Of a DNA stretch of 64,000 nt, positions 11,749 through 21,789 are shown piece after piece. The stretch is taken from NCBI GenBank assembly GCA_021613375.1, contig CM038720.1, forward strand, positions 12,414,962 to 12,478,961. Reading direction: 5' to 3'. A model generated the notes under the pieces. That model ran no database searches. It saw nothing but the letters and a program-made list of their open reading frames with translations, and was not told where the DNA came from. The position numbers and the translations under genes were made by a program. How positions within the stretch are numbered: the first letter of the stretch is position 1; each line of letters begins with the position of its first letter. The DNA comes from Megaleporinus macrocephalus. Taxonomy: Eukaryota > Chordata > Actinopteri > Characiformes > Anostomidae.

Positions 11749-12002
11749 TATATTGTTATCTGACTGCATAACTCACAAATCACAGTATGATAAATATCTC
11801 TGCACTTTATTCACCACCTCATGTTCAGAAAATTAGTGCTGAGTCGGTGCTGTACTGTCCTGTCTGTTTACTGTGTCTAATGTCTGTTAATTTATTGTAT
11901 TTATTGTTTCTAGTTAAAACTTGTGGCTGCGCGTTTGCACTTTGTACTCTTTGTTCTGTGTTACAACATGTTGTTCCTGAAGATATTGACTATATATATT
12001 AT

Positions 12003-12095
12003 TATACTGTTTGGCATGTTTGAGTGTTTAAGCAGTTTAAACACTGTTTAATTTATCAAGCAATATAAATAAAGCACTTAATAAACAAGAAATGA
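12003..12095. repeat. Direct repeat, left copy (partner 13797-13895)
   Basis: ACTGTTTGGCATGTTTGAGT and the following TGTTTAAGCAGTT, then AATAAAGCACTTAATA, recur in the same order at 13797-13895. The two copies bracket the L2 scrap and the MITE family B copy. Confidence 0.8.
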
Positions 12096-12289
12096 ATAAA
12101 TGAGACAGGTGTTTAATTAATTGGCAGGTAGACATGTTATTAATGAATAAAATAAAGGTTTTTATATGGCAGATGTCTCAGCATATATTTGTTCAGTCCC
12201 ATCATACCTCTGCTTCGCTGCTTTTGTTTGTTATTGTGAAGTTAGTTCTGTTAAATAAATAAATAACTTTACATTCACTTTCCTACAAG

Positions 12290-12475
12290 CTCCCCTACAA
12301 CTCGTACGAAACACAGCAGCGTGGATCCTACCATACACAAAAAACAGCTGCACTGCACTGGCTGCACTGGCTCCCTGTTTATAATCCATATAACATAAAC
12401 GTGTGATATTTGATCTGTAGATATTGGAATCTCACTAACACCATCTGTAAAAGACAGGAAACATGAAGAGACCAC
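12290..12475 (+). mobile_element. L2-type LINE scrap
   Basis: The reading 'LVRNTAARILPYTKN'-like (12297-12340) followed by LHWLAPCL-like sequence matches the C-terminal reverse-transcriptase region of fish L2 elements ('LIQNAAARVL ... LHWLPV'). Heavily mutated and short. Confidence 0.5.
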
Positions 12476-12639
12476 TTTCTGTTATTCTGCTTCTATGCTG
12501 AGGAACTCAATTCCAACTTTCATTGGAAGGTCAAGCTCAGCGCTCACATTCTCTATTATAACTATTTGTTTATTTTACATTCATCTCCTAAATTAGATCT
12601 AAGTCATTAATCTTTAATAGAACTGATAGTACTCTTAGT

Positions 12640-13262
12640 TTTATCAGCTCCACCTACCATATAGAAACACTTCAACAATGACAGACTGTAGTCCATCTGA
12701 TTGGCTGCATACATTGTTTATGTCCTTTTACTCTGTTCTTCAATGGTCAGGACCTCCACAGGACCACCACAGAGCAGCTAATATTAGGGAGGTGGATCAT
12801 TTTCAGCATTGCAGTGACACCAACATGCTAGTGGTGTGTTTACACACCTCAGTGTCATTGCTGGACTGAGAATAGTCCACCAGCCAGCAACATCCAGACA
12901 ACAGTGTCTGTCTTTACAACTACAAGGTGGACCAGCATTGTGTGTATGTCTATTAGAGTGGACAGTGAGTGGACACAATGTTTAAAAACTTTAGCAACAC
13001 TCACACCAGCACAGTACACACTAACACACCATATGAGTGTCACTGCAGTGCTGAGAATGATCCACCATCCGAATAATACTTGCTCTGTGATGGTCCCTTG
13101 GGGGTCCTATTAAAGAACAGGGTAACAAAGTATACAGAGAAACAGATGGACTACAGTCTGTGAGTGTAGAACTATTAAGTGCTCCTATATGGTCAGTGGA
13201 GCTGATATAATGGACAATGTGTGTAGATACAAGGAGACAGTTTTAATGTTGTGGCTGATCGG
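12640..13262. mobile_element. Long-inverted-repeat MITE, family B copy 1
   Basis: The left half (TATCAGCTCCACCTACCATA; GACAGACTGTAGTCCATCTG; GGACCACCACAGAGCAG) is mirrored in the right half (CTCTGTGATGGTCC; CAGATGGACTACAGTCTGTG; GTCAGTGGAGCTGATATAAT), so almost the whole element is a fold-back structure. The ends finish in TTTTAATGTTGTGGCTGATC. No transposase. Other copies: 36189-37650, 40686-41330, 44562-45262. Confidence 0.85.
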
Positions 13263-13421
13263 TGTTTCTATATACTCCAATAGCAAACTTTAAACTTTAA
13301 GTGTCTTCTCTTTACTTTTAACTTTCTTCTGTGTTAGTAAATATATATAATATATATATATATAATGATTGTGTACAAAGTTCTTGGTATGTACTGGCTA
13401 GGCATAGGGCTTTATTATCAG

Positions 13422-13424
<3 letters not shown>

Positions 13425-13479
<55 letters not shown>
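13425..13479. repeat. (TA)n microsatellite
   Basis: About 27 AT dinucleotides directly abutting the left end of a family A MITE. A shorter, broken AT run lies at 13340-13364. Confidence 0.97.
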
Positions 13480-13482
<3 letters not shown>

Positions 13483-13714
13483 CCTGTCTAGTAAAAAATC
13501 TCAATTGCAACTTTACAAGAGAGACCAAAAACATACTTTACTTTTAATGTAAGTCAATGGAACCAAAAGTTTTTTCCAAGCTATTTTGGAGCACTTCTAT
13601 TGGTCCACTCATCATGAAATTTTCACACAATGCAAACGACCATTGGCTTGTTCGAATGATGTAGAAAACTCAAAATCTGTCCATGTCTATGTTTTTCATT
13701 GGACAGCGAAGATA
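13480..13714 (+). mobile_element. MITE family A copy
   Basis: Family core present: GCAACTTTACAAGAGAGACC, then TTTTAATGTAAGTCAATGGA, then GAGCACTTCTATTGGTCC and TCATCATGAAATTTTCACAC. The right terminal repeat TTTTTCATTGGACAGCGAAG is clear; the left is decayed. Confidence 0.88.
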
Positions 13715-13796
13715 TACAAAGACTGATTTAAAAACATTAAAAATATATTCCAAATATAGAAATAGTTTACATATATACATATATTTTTATATTTAT

Positions 13797-13895
13797 ACTG
13801 TTTGGCATGTTTGAGTGTTTAAGCAGTTAAAAGCTGTTTCATTTACTACTTTACTGTTTACCAAAAACACAAATAAAGCACTTAATACACATAAA
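13797..13895. repeat. Direct repeat, right copy (partner 12003-12095)
   Basis: Same ACTGTTTGGCATGTTTGAGT to AAAGCACTTAATA order as the left copy, with small indels. Confidence 0.8.
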
Positions 13896-13954
13896 AACAG
13901 TGTAAACAGAAAAAGTATATATTTCACTTTAAGTGTCTTCTCTTTCCCCCACAG

Positions 13955-14158
13955 CTCTGCCACAGCCAGAAAAAGACCAGTCCACACAGTCCTACTGCTA
14001 AAAAAAGTGACGTCAACATGAGCAGGCTCCCTCCTCTCTCAAAGGCGAAAGGCCGTTCAAAGGGACGCGGCTTTCGGATGTCCTGCCAGCAGCTGCGAGC
14101 CGAGGAGTCTCAAATCAACCTCGCGGATGTGAGACGAACGCAGGGAGCTGAATCCTGA
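13955..14158 (+). CDS. Candidate terminal or internal coding exon, unknown protein
   Basis: A strong acceptor (TCTTCTCTTTCCCCCACAG) is followed by 67 open codons and a TGA (14156-14158). The segment is much richer in C and G than its surroundings and encodes a basic peptide with PHSPTAKKSDVN, then LSKAKGRSKGRGFR, then SCQQLRAEESQINLADVRR. A donor-like GTGAGA at 14129 offers an alternative internal exon end. I do not recognise the protein. The pyrimidine tract is partly shared with repeat sequence near 13300, so the acceptor may be fortuitous. If phase were one base different, the frame would stop at 14021 instead. No linked exon was found. Confidence 0.35.
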   Translation, partial: LCHSQKKTSPHSPTAKKSDVNMSRLPPLSKAKGRSKGRGFRMSCQQLRAEESQINLADVRRTQGAES

Positions 14159-14990
14159 ATGACCGACCCTTCTTAGGACTGAGTGGAAATCTCTGCCTTT
14201 GAATACTAGTTACTGACCTTCGGAGTTGCTGTCACGCAAATGGCCTCATCAGTCTTTGGATCAAACGTGTCAAAATATGAAGATTTATGCGTGCTATTTC
14301 GCTCGGCCGGGGATTACTTAACGTGTCATTATTTTCATCATTACATCATTATCAATGTGGCAAAATGAATAGAGCGTTTTTTTCAGGGTTCTTTTTTTAT
14401 TTTATTTTTTTTGAGGCCACTATCCATAAGACTCTAAAAGCAAGGGAGGGTTAATCAATCCATTTTGCGCTTGTGACGGAGAGCTGATTAGGTTTAATTA
14501 CAGATGATAAAATGGGGGCAGCGTATCTGGGATGATGAATCTGGTGGAGAATTGAGCTTGATAATGACCAGGCCTCTCTCCTGCGGCGGGCCAAGGTCAG
14601 GGATCTCTCTCGGCAGCTTGCGGCGTCTCTTCTGGTTGGTTGGAGGCTCGCCGCGCGGTGACAGAAATAGATGGAGTCAAAAGGTGATGTATTTGGGCCG
14701 CTCTCAGGTGCACCTCTGTCTGTTACGGCTGACAACCTGTCATGTTTGCTGTCAGAAGCATACGGGACATAATTAGAGTGACAGGAACAGACGTCTGGGC
14801 TCAGATATCCAGTTTCGGAGCCGAGAACCACCTCAGATTGGGCTTTCCTGTATATTTATCTTTCCGAACTTGAATGTCAATAAACATAATCAACCTGAAC
14901 ATGAACAGAATTGATCACTGGTCATCTGATCGATAGCCGAGTCCATTGTAGCTGTGCCTGTGCTGGCTACTTAAGGCGAATAAACTGGAA
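14159..14990. other. Repeat-free, conserved-element-like DNA
   Basis: Unlike its neighbours this segment has no recognisable transposon sequence, has mixed GC with CpGs (GCCGCGCGGTGACAG near 14650), and contains homeodomain- and TALE-type words (TTTAATTACAG near 14494, TGACAGAAATAGATGG near 14659, ATAATTAGAGTGACAG near 14769). It fits a developmental enhancer or conserved non-coding element. The minus-strand 126-codon frame within it has no domain and is not called. Confidence 0.35.
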
Positions 14991-15115
14991 AACGTTGAGA
15001 GGGTTTTGTCGATTTCTTTGGCTGAAAGCTGCTATTAGCTTTCTGTCATAAAGTCAGGTGTATCTTATATACAGGAGCATAAATAATGACATTGTAGAAC
15101 TTCCCCTTCACCTAC

Positions 15116-15336
15116 ATATCGTCACTGTACAATGACAAACAAGTATCTCCAAAATTGCAACTTTATAGGAGAGACCAAAAACCTACTTTGCTTACAGTGT
15201 AAGTCAATGGAACCAGAATTTTTTAAAGCTATTTTGGAGCACTTCTATTGGTCCTTTCATCATGAAATTTGCACACAAGGTAAACGACCACTAGCATGTT
15301 AAAATCATATAGAAAACTTAAAATCGACAGCGATGG
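15116..15336 (+). mobile_element. MITE family A copy
   Basis: Left end ATATCGTCACTGTACAATGA and right end AATCGACAGCGATGG are the inverted repeats. The core is intact (TATAGGAGAGACCAAAAACC; AGTGTAAGTCAATGGAACCA; TTCATCATGAAATTTGCACA). Confidence 0.88.
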
Positions 15337-16230
15337 TGTACTTAAATTGATATCTATAATAGCATTCAGTTTAGTTCATTGTACTATTGATAATTATAGT
15401 GCAACAAGGCCACACAGTGTGATTAACTGCCCTACTGTTTGGCTTTTCTCAGTGCACATGTTACCTCTAGGTGATGTCATTAGGAAGCATAATGTAAACT
15501 TTAATATTTACGCTGAAGACACGCAATTATACATTTCTATTGCTTCTCAATGAATGTCACATGATTTTTACAATTAGATCAAGATAAAACTGAAATACTA
15601 ATAGAAATACTAATAGAAAACTCTGAAACTCTGAGAGAAATGCTTTATGACTGACTCCATTCTTTCACTACTAATATCAAACCTGAAGTACATAAACTGG
15701 GTGTGATCTTAGACACTGAGCTCAATTTTATTCCACATGTAAACACAGTCACTAAAGTAGCTTGTTATCTTCTGAGAAATATCACCAAAGTTCAGCCTTT
15801 TCTATTCCAGACTGAAGCAGAGAAACTCGTTAATGCGCTTGTTAGCAGAGTTGATCACTGTAATGCTCTTCTTACTGAAGTTCCTAAGAAAACAATCCAT
15901 CTCGTACAGAATGCAGCAGCTTAGATCCTAACAAACACTAAACAGAGCTCAGGACAGTCCTGTTTTAAAATAGTTGCACTGACTAGCTGTATCCTTTAAA
16001 ATAGACTTTAAACTTCTGTACTCGTCTGTAAAGCTCTAAATAATCTAGAACCTGTTACATCACAGTATGTCTCTCAGTTTATGTTCCAACTTGAGATCTT
16101 AGATCTACAGATCTAAGGACCTTCTGTAAAATGTAGAAAACCTGGAGAAATCTTTTAGTTCGTCTGCTCCTAACCTTAGACAGTTGTAGCACCTCTAAAG
16201 TTGAACTTTGTCTTTAAGTTTATATTAATA
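15337..16230 (+). pseudogene. L2-type LINE reverse transcriptase remnant
   Basis: Broken plus-strand frames match the C-terminal half of an L2-clade reverse transcriptase. One has [20 protein letters not shown] followed by TQLYISI (15461-15545), where YAED stands for the catalytic Y-x-D-D box and its first Asp is changed to Glu. Another has LGVILDTELNFIPHVNTVTK and then VDHCNALLTEVPKKTIH (15690-15920), then LVQNAAA before a stop. Further downstream, LNNLEPVTSQYVSQF-like sequence continues the domain. Stops and frameshifts make it inactive; both ends are missing. Confidence 0.85.
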
Positions 16231-16407
16231 CTGATGAAAACGCACTTTGAGCTGCCACTGGTATGAAAAGTCTAGCTAGCCTACACTAGGAATGCCCACT
16301 TTCAACGGATTAGCTAGCATTTGCTTATTAACTCTGTAAAATAAAATATGTTAATGTTTGTTGGGAGCTTTTGTCCCAGTTTAACAGGGCAAATGTTAGC
16401 AGGCTAA

Positions 16408-16640
16408 TATTGTTGCCATCCAATGAAAAACAAGTATCTCCAAAATGGCAGCTTTACAGGAGAGGTCAAAAACTGTCTTCACTTTCAATGGAAGTCAATG
16501 GAACCAGAATATAGTCCAAGCTTTTTTGCAGCATTTCTGTTGGTCCATTCATCATGAAACTCACAATGTAAACGGCAGCTGCTGCGTTCAAATAAAGTAG
16601 AAAAATTAAAATCAAGTTTTTCATAGGACAGTGACGATAT
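16408..16640 (+). mobile_element. MITE family A copy
   Basis: Left CCATCCAATGAAAAAC and right TTTTTCATAGGACAGTGACG are terminal inverted repeats. The core has GGCAGCTTTACAGGAGAGGT, AATGGAAGTCAATGGAACCA and TTCATCATGAAACTCACAAT. Confidence 0.88.
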
Positions 16641-17199
16641 GCTAGAGGTAGGCTAAGCTGCCAGCACTTGTGTACCTAAAGCTGTTGAACCTCTGCTATA
16701 CTTCTTGCCCAAACTTAGCAATAAGTTTGTCTAGTACGTTAGGCCTGTAATGTCTATCAACAATTGCTTTGTGCTTGAGTGGATCATGTTTTTAACTAAC
16801 AACAATGTGTACACCAAACTCCATACAGTGAAACATTTAAAAACTAACTCAATCAATCAAAGGATGGTGTCTATTTAATGGCAATGCAGGTTTGCAGCTC
16901 TGTTCACAATACAGCTGACTTCTTCTTCAAACAGCTGCTCTGTGCACGCCACCTAGTGCCTATTAGGCCAACAGAATTCATCTGCAATATTTTTAATTAA
17001 TAAAAATTAATAAAATGATTCTTCCCATAACTCTGTTATCAGATTAATTAGGACGCTGCTGTTTGTCTGTTGCTGTGACGAGTTGCTAGCAAGGAATGAG
17101 GGCTGCATTTTATAGTTAATGTGAATGGGGATTAAAGCACATGGTTTAGGTTTAAAACAAAATTGTGGTAGGGATGCAAGAATTATCTCAACTATTTTT
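16641..17199. other. Unassigned sequence
   Basis: No gene or element ends seen; it contains ACGCCACCTAGTGCC near 16947 but no assignable family. Confidence 0.4.
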
Positions 17200-18249
17200 T
17201 ACACTAACCAGCAACTTTATTAGGCACACCTGTTCAAATGCTTGTTAGCGCAAGTTCAAAACATCAGATGGCAAAGGTGATTTAAGTGACTTTGAAATGT
17301 GGCATGTGGAAATGTGGTTGTTGGTGGTAAATGGCAGGACTGAGTATTTCAGAAAAGGCTAATGTACTGGGAATTTCACACACAGCCATCTTTAGGGTTT
17401 ACAGAGTTGGTCTACAAAAGAGAAAATATCCAGTGAGTGGCAGTTCTCTGGATGAAAAAAGTAGAGAGTAGAGAATAGAGTCAGTAGAGAATGGCTAGTG
17501 TCAGTAGAGAATGGCTAGAGCCAGTAGAGAATGGCCAGACTGGTTCGGGCTGAAAGAAGGGCACCGTAACTCAATAACCACTCATTGCAACTGAGAAATG
17601 CAGAAGTTACACCTTGAAGCAGAAGGGCCACAGCAGCAAAGGATCCCACTAGGCGGCAACTCTGTCAGCTAAGTACAAGCAACTGAAGCTACAATTTGGG
17701 CTTACCAAAATTGGACAACAGAAGTTTGAAAAACGTGGTCTGATGAGTCTCTGTTTCTGCGGAGACATTTAAATGGTAGCTTCAGAATTTGTCATAAACG
17801 ATACGAAGATATGGATCCATCCTGCCTTGTGTCAACAATTTAGGCTGCCTCTGGTGGTGTAATGGTGTGGGGGATGTTTTCATGGCACACTTTGGGCCCC
17901 TTAATACAAACTGAGCATTGATTAAGTGTCACAGCCTACCTGAGGATTGTTGCTGATCACATCGCTTTGTGACAACAGTGTGCCCATTTTCTGATTGCCA
18001 CTTTCAGCAGTATAACGCGCCATGTCCCAAAGCCCAGATCATCTCAAACTTGTTTCTTGACCATGACAACGTACCCAAATGGCCTTCACAGCCCCCAGAT
18101 CAAACTCCAATTGAGCATCATTGGGATGTGGTGGAGCCAGGGAGTCAAACCATGATCGGCAGCATCTACAATTAGGTCAGTTCTGAGGTCAAAATGTGGT
18201 CCAACCAGGTACTAGCAAGGTGTACCTCATGAAGCAGCTGCTGAGTGTA
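17200..18249 (+). mobile_element. Second Tc1-like element, inactivated
   Basis: The ends are imperfect inverted repeats (left TACACTAACCAGCAACTTTA, right in reverse TACACTCAGCAGCTGCTTCA), both leading into AGGYACACCT. Coding remnants include SDESLFLR with the first catalytic Asp (near 17737), SGGVMVWGMFSWHTLGPL (17850-17905), FQQYNAPCPKA (near 18005) and PIEHHWD with the Glu (near 18109). In the second motif the expected Asp is Tyr, so the triad is broken as well as the frame. A 20-bp unit (TCAGTAGAGAATGGCTAGTG) is expanded three to four times at 17461-17540. A related, internally deleted copy follows at 19543-20083. Confidence 0.88.
17461..17540. repeat. 20-bp tandem expansion inside Tc1-like element
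   Basis: Three clear copies of TCAGTAGAGAATGGCTAGWG with a partial copy before them. The cousin element near 19740 carries only one copy, so the expansion happened in this copy. Confidence 0.9.
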
Positions 18250-18644
18250 TAAACTAATTACTTCAATGAGTTTGTAGGAAAGACATACATTTCCAAATGA
18301 ATACACAAAGGATACATTATTTACTGCAAATTAAGTGCAAATGGAAGAGCTGGATCTGGGAGACTGTTGCTTACCTATATCAAGGTTTGAATGATAATTA
18401 AAAGATAAATTAATATCGACTCTCTATATACAACTAAACTATATACATAGTCATAGAGTTCAGTACACAGAGCTGACATACTGTGACTCTCAAACACTGT
18501 TGATCTTCTTACAGATACAAAATCCTGTTTTGTAAAAGAGGTCATTAAAACAAACCAATTCAAACGACACTCTCAAAAAATGTATATATACTAGCTCAAG
18601 TTCCAAACCAGCAGAACAATGGCAAGGGGTCAAAAGTGGTAGAT

Positions 18645-18970
18645 TATACATGCAGAAATCTACCTTTCCAGGCTGTGAAGGCTGTGTCGGCACTTTTCAT
18701 GCTGCTTCCACTCATCACCGAGCATTAATGATGTTCACCTTCAGATGAGACTGAAATTGGCTTCCTATTCAGCGGCTACTTAAGCTAATGTTCCTTTCCA
18801 CCTTAAATGCTACAGTCTGTATGGTCAGACCATGCAGAAATGTGCTTTCCAGGCTCTGCAGAGAATGTCAACACTTTTCATACCCTTTTTACGGGCAACA
18901 CTGATGTTTATCATCTTCAATTAAGGCTAAAACTGGACTCCTATTTGCCAGCTTCTTAGCTAAATGTAAA
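18645..18970. repeat. Diverged tandem duplication, unit about 175 bp
   Basis: CATGCAGAAATCTACCTTTCC followed by AGGCTGTGAAGGCTGTGTCG and CACTTTTCATGC at 18650 onward recurs as CATGCAGAAATGTGCTTTCC, AGGCTCTGCAGAGAATGTC and CACTTTTCATAC at 18830 onward. Both copies end in GGCTWMWWCTGG/CTTCCTATT-like sequence. No coding role seen. Confidence 0.75.
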
Positions 18971-19342
18971 TACTTCAGCTTGCTCTGGTAGCTTTGGCAC
19001 CATTAGCAAAACAAGTCTTTAAAAAGACCCTGGCCAACTCAAATCCCAAGACGTTGGTTTGCTGTGCATATAAATATAACTGCAGGTAGTTTCTCAAACC
19101 TTGTCCAATATTGAGGCTTTGTGAGAGGGGAAGAGATCTGCCATTCCACCTTAACTACCATGGCAACCGCAACAGCAATCTGGATGTTTTACCCATACTA
19201 TGTGATTTTACCATTTTTTGGTCAGTGAAACCAGATTACCAGTAACAACTTTAATTTACTTTGTGTTGATATTGAGGTTTATTTTATTTATTTTTTGTCT
19301 TTGTCTGTTTCAACATGTTGCTTCTAACCCAGCCAATCAGAG

Positions 19343-19528
19343 TGGAGCTCATCACAATACTCATAAGCACACCATAATACAGCTCATTCACTTCTAGGGC
19401 CAAGTCAAAGGGTGTAAATGGACATGTAAAACCAAATCTCACCAAAGTCACGTAGCTTCTATGTAGAACTCCAGCAAACAATTGTAAATGCTGAATACAT
19501 GGGTTTTATGGCGTCTTTAAAATCGGAG
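19343..19528. repeat. Direct repeat flanking deleted Tc1 copy, left
   Basis: GGAGCTCATCACAATACTCA to AATGCTGAATACATGGG matches 20083-20280 at high identity in the same orientation. Confidence 0.85.
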
Positions 19529-19542
19529 ATTAAATAAGAGAG

Positions 19543-20083
19543 GGAAGGTGATTTAAGTGGCTTTGAAATATGGCATGATTACTGGAGGTAAACGGGCAGG
19601 ACTGAGTATTTCAGAAAATGCTAATCTACTGGGAATTACTCACACAGCCATCTTTAGGGTTTACAGAAATGGCCCATACATGATAAAATATCCAGTGAGT
19701 GGCAGTTCTCCAGATTAAAGTATGTTGTTGATGCCAGAGGTCAGTAGAGAATGGACAGACTGGTTTGGTCTGAAAGAAATTCAACAATGACTCAATAACC
19801 ACTCGTTGCAACTGAAGAATGCAAAAGTCAAACCTGGGCGGCAACTCTGTCAGCTAAGTACAAGCAACTGAGGTTTGAAAAACGTGGTCTGATGAGTCTC
19901 TATTTTGCTGTGACATTTAAATGGTAGGCTCAGAAACAATACGAAAGCATGGCCCTACCTGCCTTGTGTCAACTAATTAGGCTGCTTCTGGTGGTGTAAT
20001 GGTGTTGGGGATATTTTCATGGCACACTTTGGGCCCCTTAATACAAACTGAGCATTTATTAAGTGTCACAGCCTACCTGAGGA
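19543..20083 (+). mobile_element. Internally deleted Tc1-like copy
   Basis: Shares long blocks with the 17.2-18.2 kb element: GGTGATTTAAGTGGCTTTGA, CACACAGCCATCTTTAGGGT, AACGTGGTCTGATGAGTCTC and GGTGGTGTAATGGTGT. It lacks both terminal inverted repeats and several internal blocks, and stops at CACAGCCTACCTGAGGAT. It sits exactly between two direct repeats. Confidence 0.85.
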
Positions 20084-20280
20084 TGGAGCTCATCATAATA
20101 CTCATGAGCTCACTATAAGACAGCTCATTGACTTCTAGGTCCAAGCTGGAAGGTCTAAATGGATATGTAAAACCAAATCTGGGCGTTTTTCACCCAGACC
20201 AAAGTCACAGAGCTTCTATGTAGAACACAAGCAAACAATTTAAAATGCTGAATACATAAATTTCATGGCATCTTTAGAAT
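20083..20280. repeat. Direct repeat flanking deleted Tc1 copy, right
   Basis: Partner of 19343-19528; it contains a small insertion (GGGCGTTTTTCACCCAG) that the left copy lacks. Confidence 0.85.
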
Positions 20281-20357
20281 TTTAATTACTAACCATGATG
20301 AATTTTACTGTGATTTACCATAAACCCGTAATTTCACTTCTACTAATTTCTATACAC

Positions 20358-20455
20358 TATTGCAAAAGTTGGGGTGTCCTTAATTAAAACCACAGACTTT
20401 GTTGATTTGCAGGATATAAATATGTCTGCGCCCAAACTTTTGCATATTGTTGCAA
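20358..20455. mobile_element. Very short inverted-repeat element
   Basis: ATTGCAAAAGTTGGGGTGTC and GCGCCCAAACTTTTGCAT are imperfect inverted repeats about 100 bp apart, as in minimal MITEs. Confidence 0.45.
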
Positions 20456-20509
20456 ATTATTCAGTTACCCAAAGGCTTGTTTTAGTCTGTTCTAACTTTT
20501 GTAGTAGAC

Positions 20510-21785
20510 CCCATCCACTCGAGCTCAATGTGAAAGAGTGATTTACTCATCTCCAAGTGAGTTACGAGCCAAATTCATGAGGTGTTTTGCATGTACAAAA
20601 CAAAGTGCTAAAGCGTGAAGAGATAAACTCCACTGGCATTACGGAGTGACGACTGATTAAATCCATGAATCATCATAATCACGTCCCGAAGAGGGTGTGT
20701 GGTCAGGCTCTAAACAAAGTGTGCCCTGTGAAAGATGATTGCAGTGCGGTCAGAACGCTAGACACTCCTGGGTTTATTATGCCCCGGCCCTTCCAGCTGG
20801 CAAGGCTCAAAATGATTCATGTGTGTGAGCCCTAGGCTTGTGGCTTCTACTTTAGCTCAAGCTCGTATGAGCCCCCTGCTGGCTCTTAATTAATCCACAT
20901 ATCCGGCCTTTTCATTCTCGTAATTAGGTCTTGGCAATAAGGGCTCAGTATCTGACGAGAAATATATCTATATTTTTTTTTGCAGCTAACTTTCATTGAC
21001 ATTTACGCAGGTACGCTTAGTCACAGCGGTTCCACAGCGCTTGTTATTTTTATTCAGAACACACGGTACGATGATGACACGGCCGGACTGTGCTGGAGAA
21101 ATGACCAAATCACAGTAACTTTGCTCGCCTCTCGTTGCTCGTACGGGCCTATGGTTTGTGCAGGGCCTGGTAATGTAAGCAGGCTTATTCACTGACACAA
21201 TGAGTTAGCTAAACTCCTCTGGCAGTTCATTACTAAATTGCTAATCAGAAAACCACACAAGCATGTCCATGTGGCCGAAAGTGGACGTGCCGATAGTCTG
21301 ACGAGACTTTGGGAGGCTAGCCGTGTAATCCCATCCCCTGACAGTGAGTGCAGGCTTGGGCGTCTTTAGCGGAGCAATCGACAGACCTGATTAACGATGC
21401 GATTTTTTATTTGGAAAACTGACAGAATGGATGACAGCTGAATAATCATCAGCCACGCAAAGACTGACACTTTCTTTCCTAATGAGCTGTCTGCTCCCGT
21501 GAATGGCAGTAGACTTTTTTCATTCAGTCCAAAAGGTTAGGAATCACGGTGTCAACAGCTTTCAATATGAAACCGAGTAATGTGTCCTACGACGTCTCCC
21601 TTCCGATTTAGCGAGCCTCCCGCTGACAACTTGAGGGAGAGCGTGAAGGTGTTTAGAGCCGACGTCAAACAAACAAACTTCTGGATGCTCTTAACAAGTG
21701 TTGGAACACACTTCCAGGTGCCAAACAGCAGCAAGACTGCAGCCAATGCGCAGGCACGTCACATTATTATGACCACCAGCTAATA
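20510..21785. other. Repeat-free, conserved-element-like DNA
   Basis: A 1.2-kb stretch without recognisable transposon sequence and with many homeodomain-type words (GACTGATTAAATCCATGAAT near 20650, CTCGTAATTAGG near 20917, CTGATTAACGATGCG near 21387). Open frames on both strands at 20980-21198 are mirror images of one another and lack a recognised domain, so no gene is called. Confidence 0.35.
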
Positions 21786-21789
21786 TCAG

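Noticed and set aside
14451..14831. 126-codon minus-strand frame
   Set aside because: No domain, no splice or start context; better explained as chance in conserved-looking non-coding DNA.
15296..15924. Reverse transcriptase as a functional host gene
   Set aside because: Catalytic Asp changed, several stops and frameshifts, both ends missing: a dead LINE.
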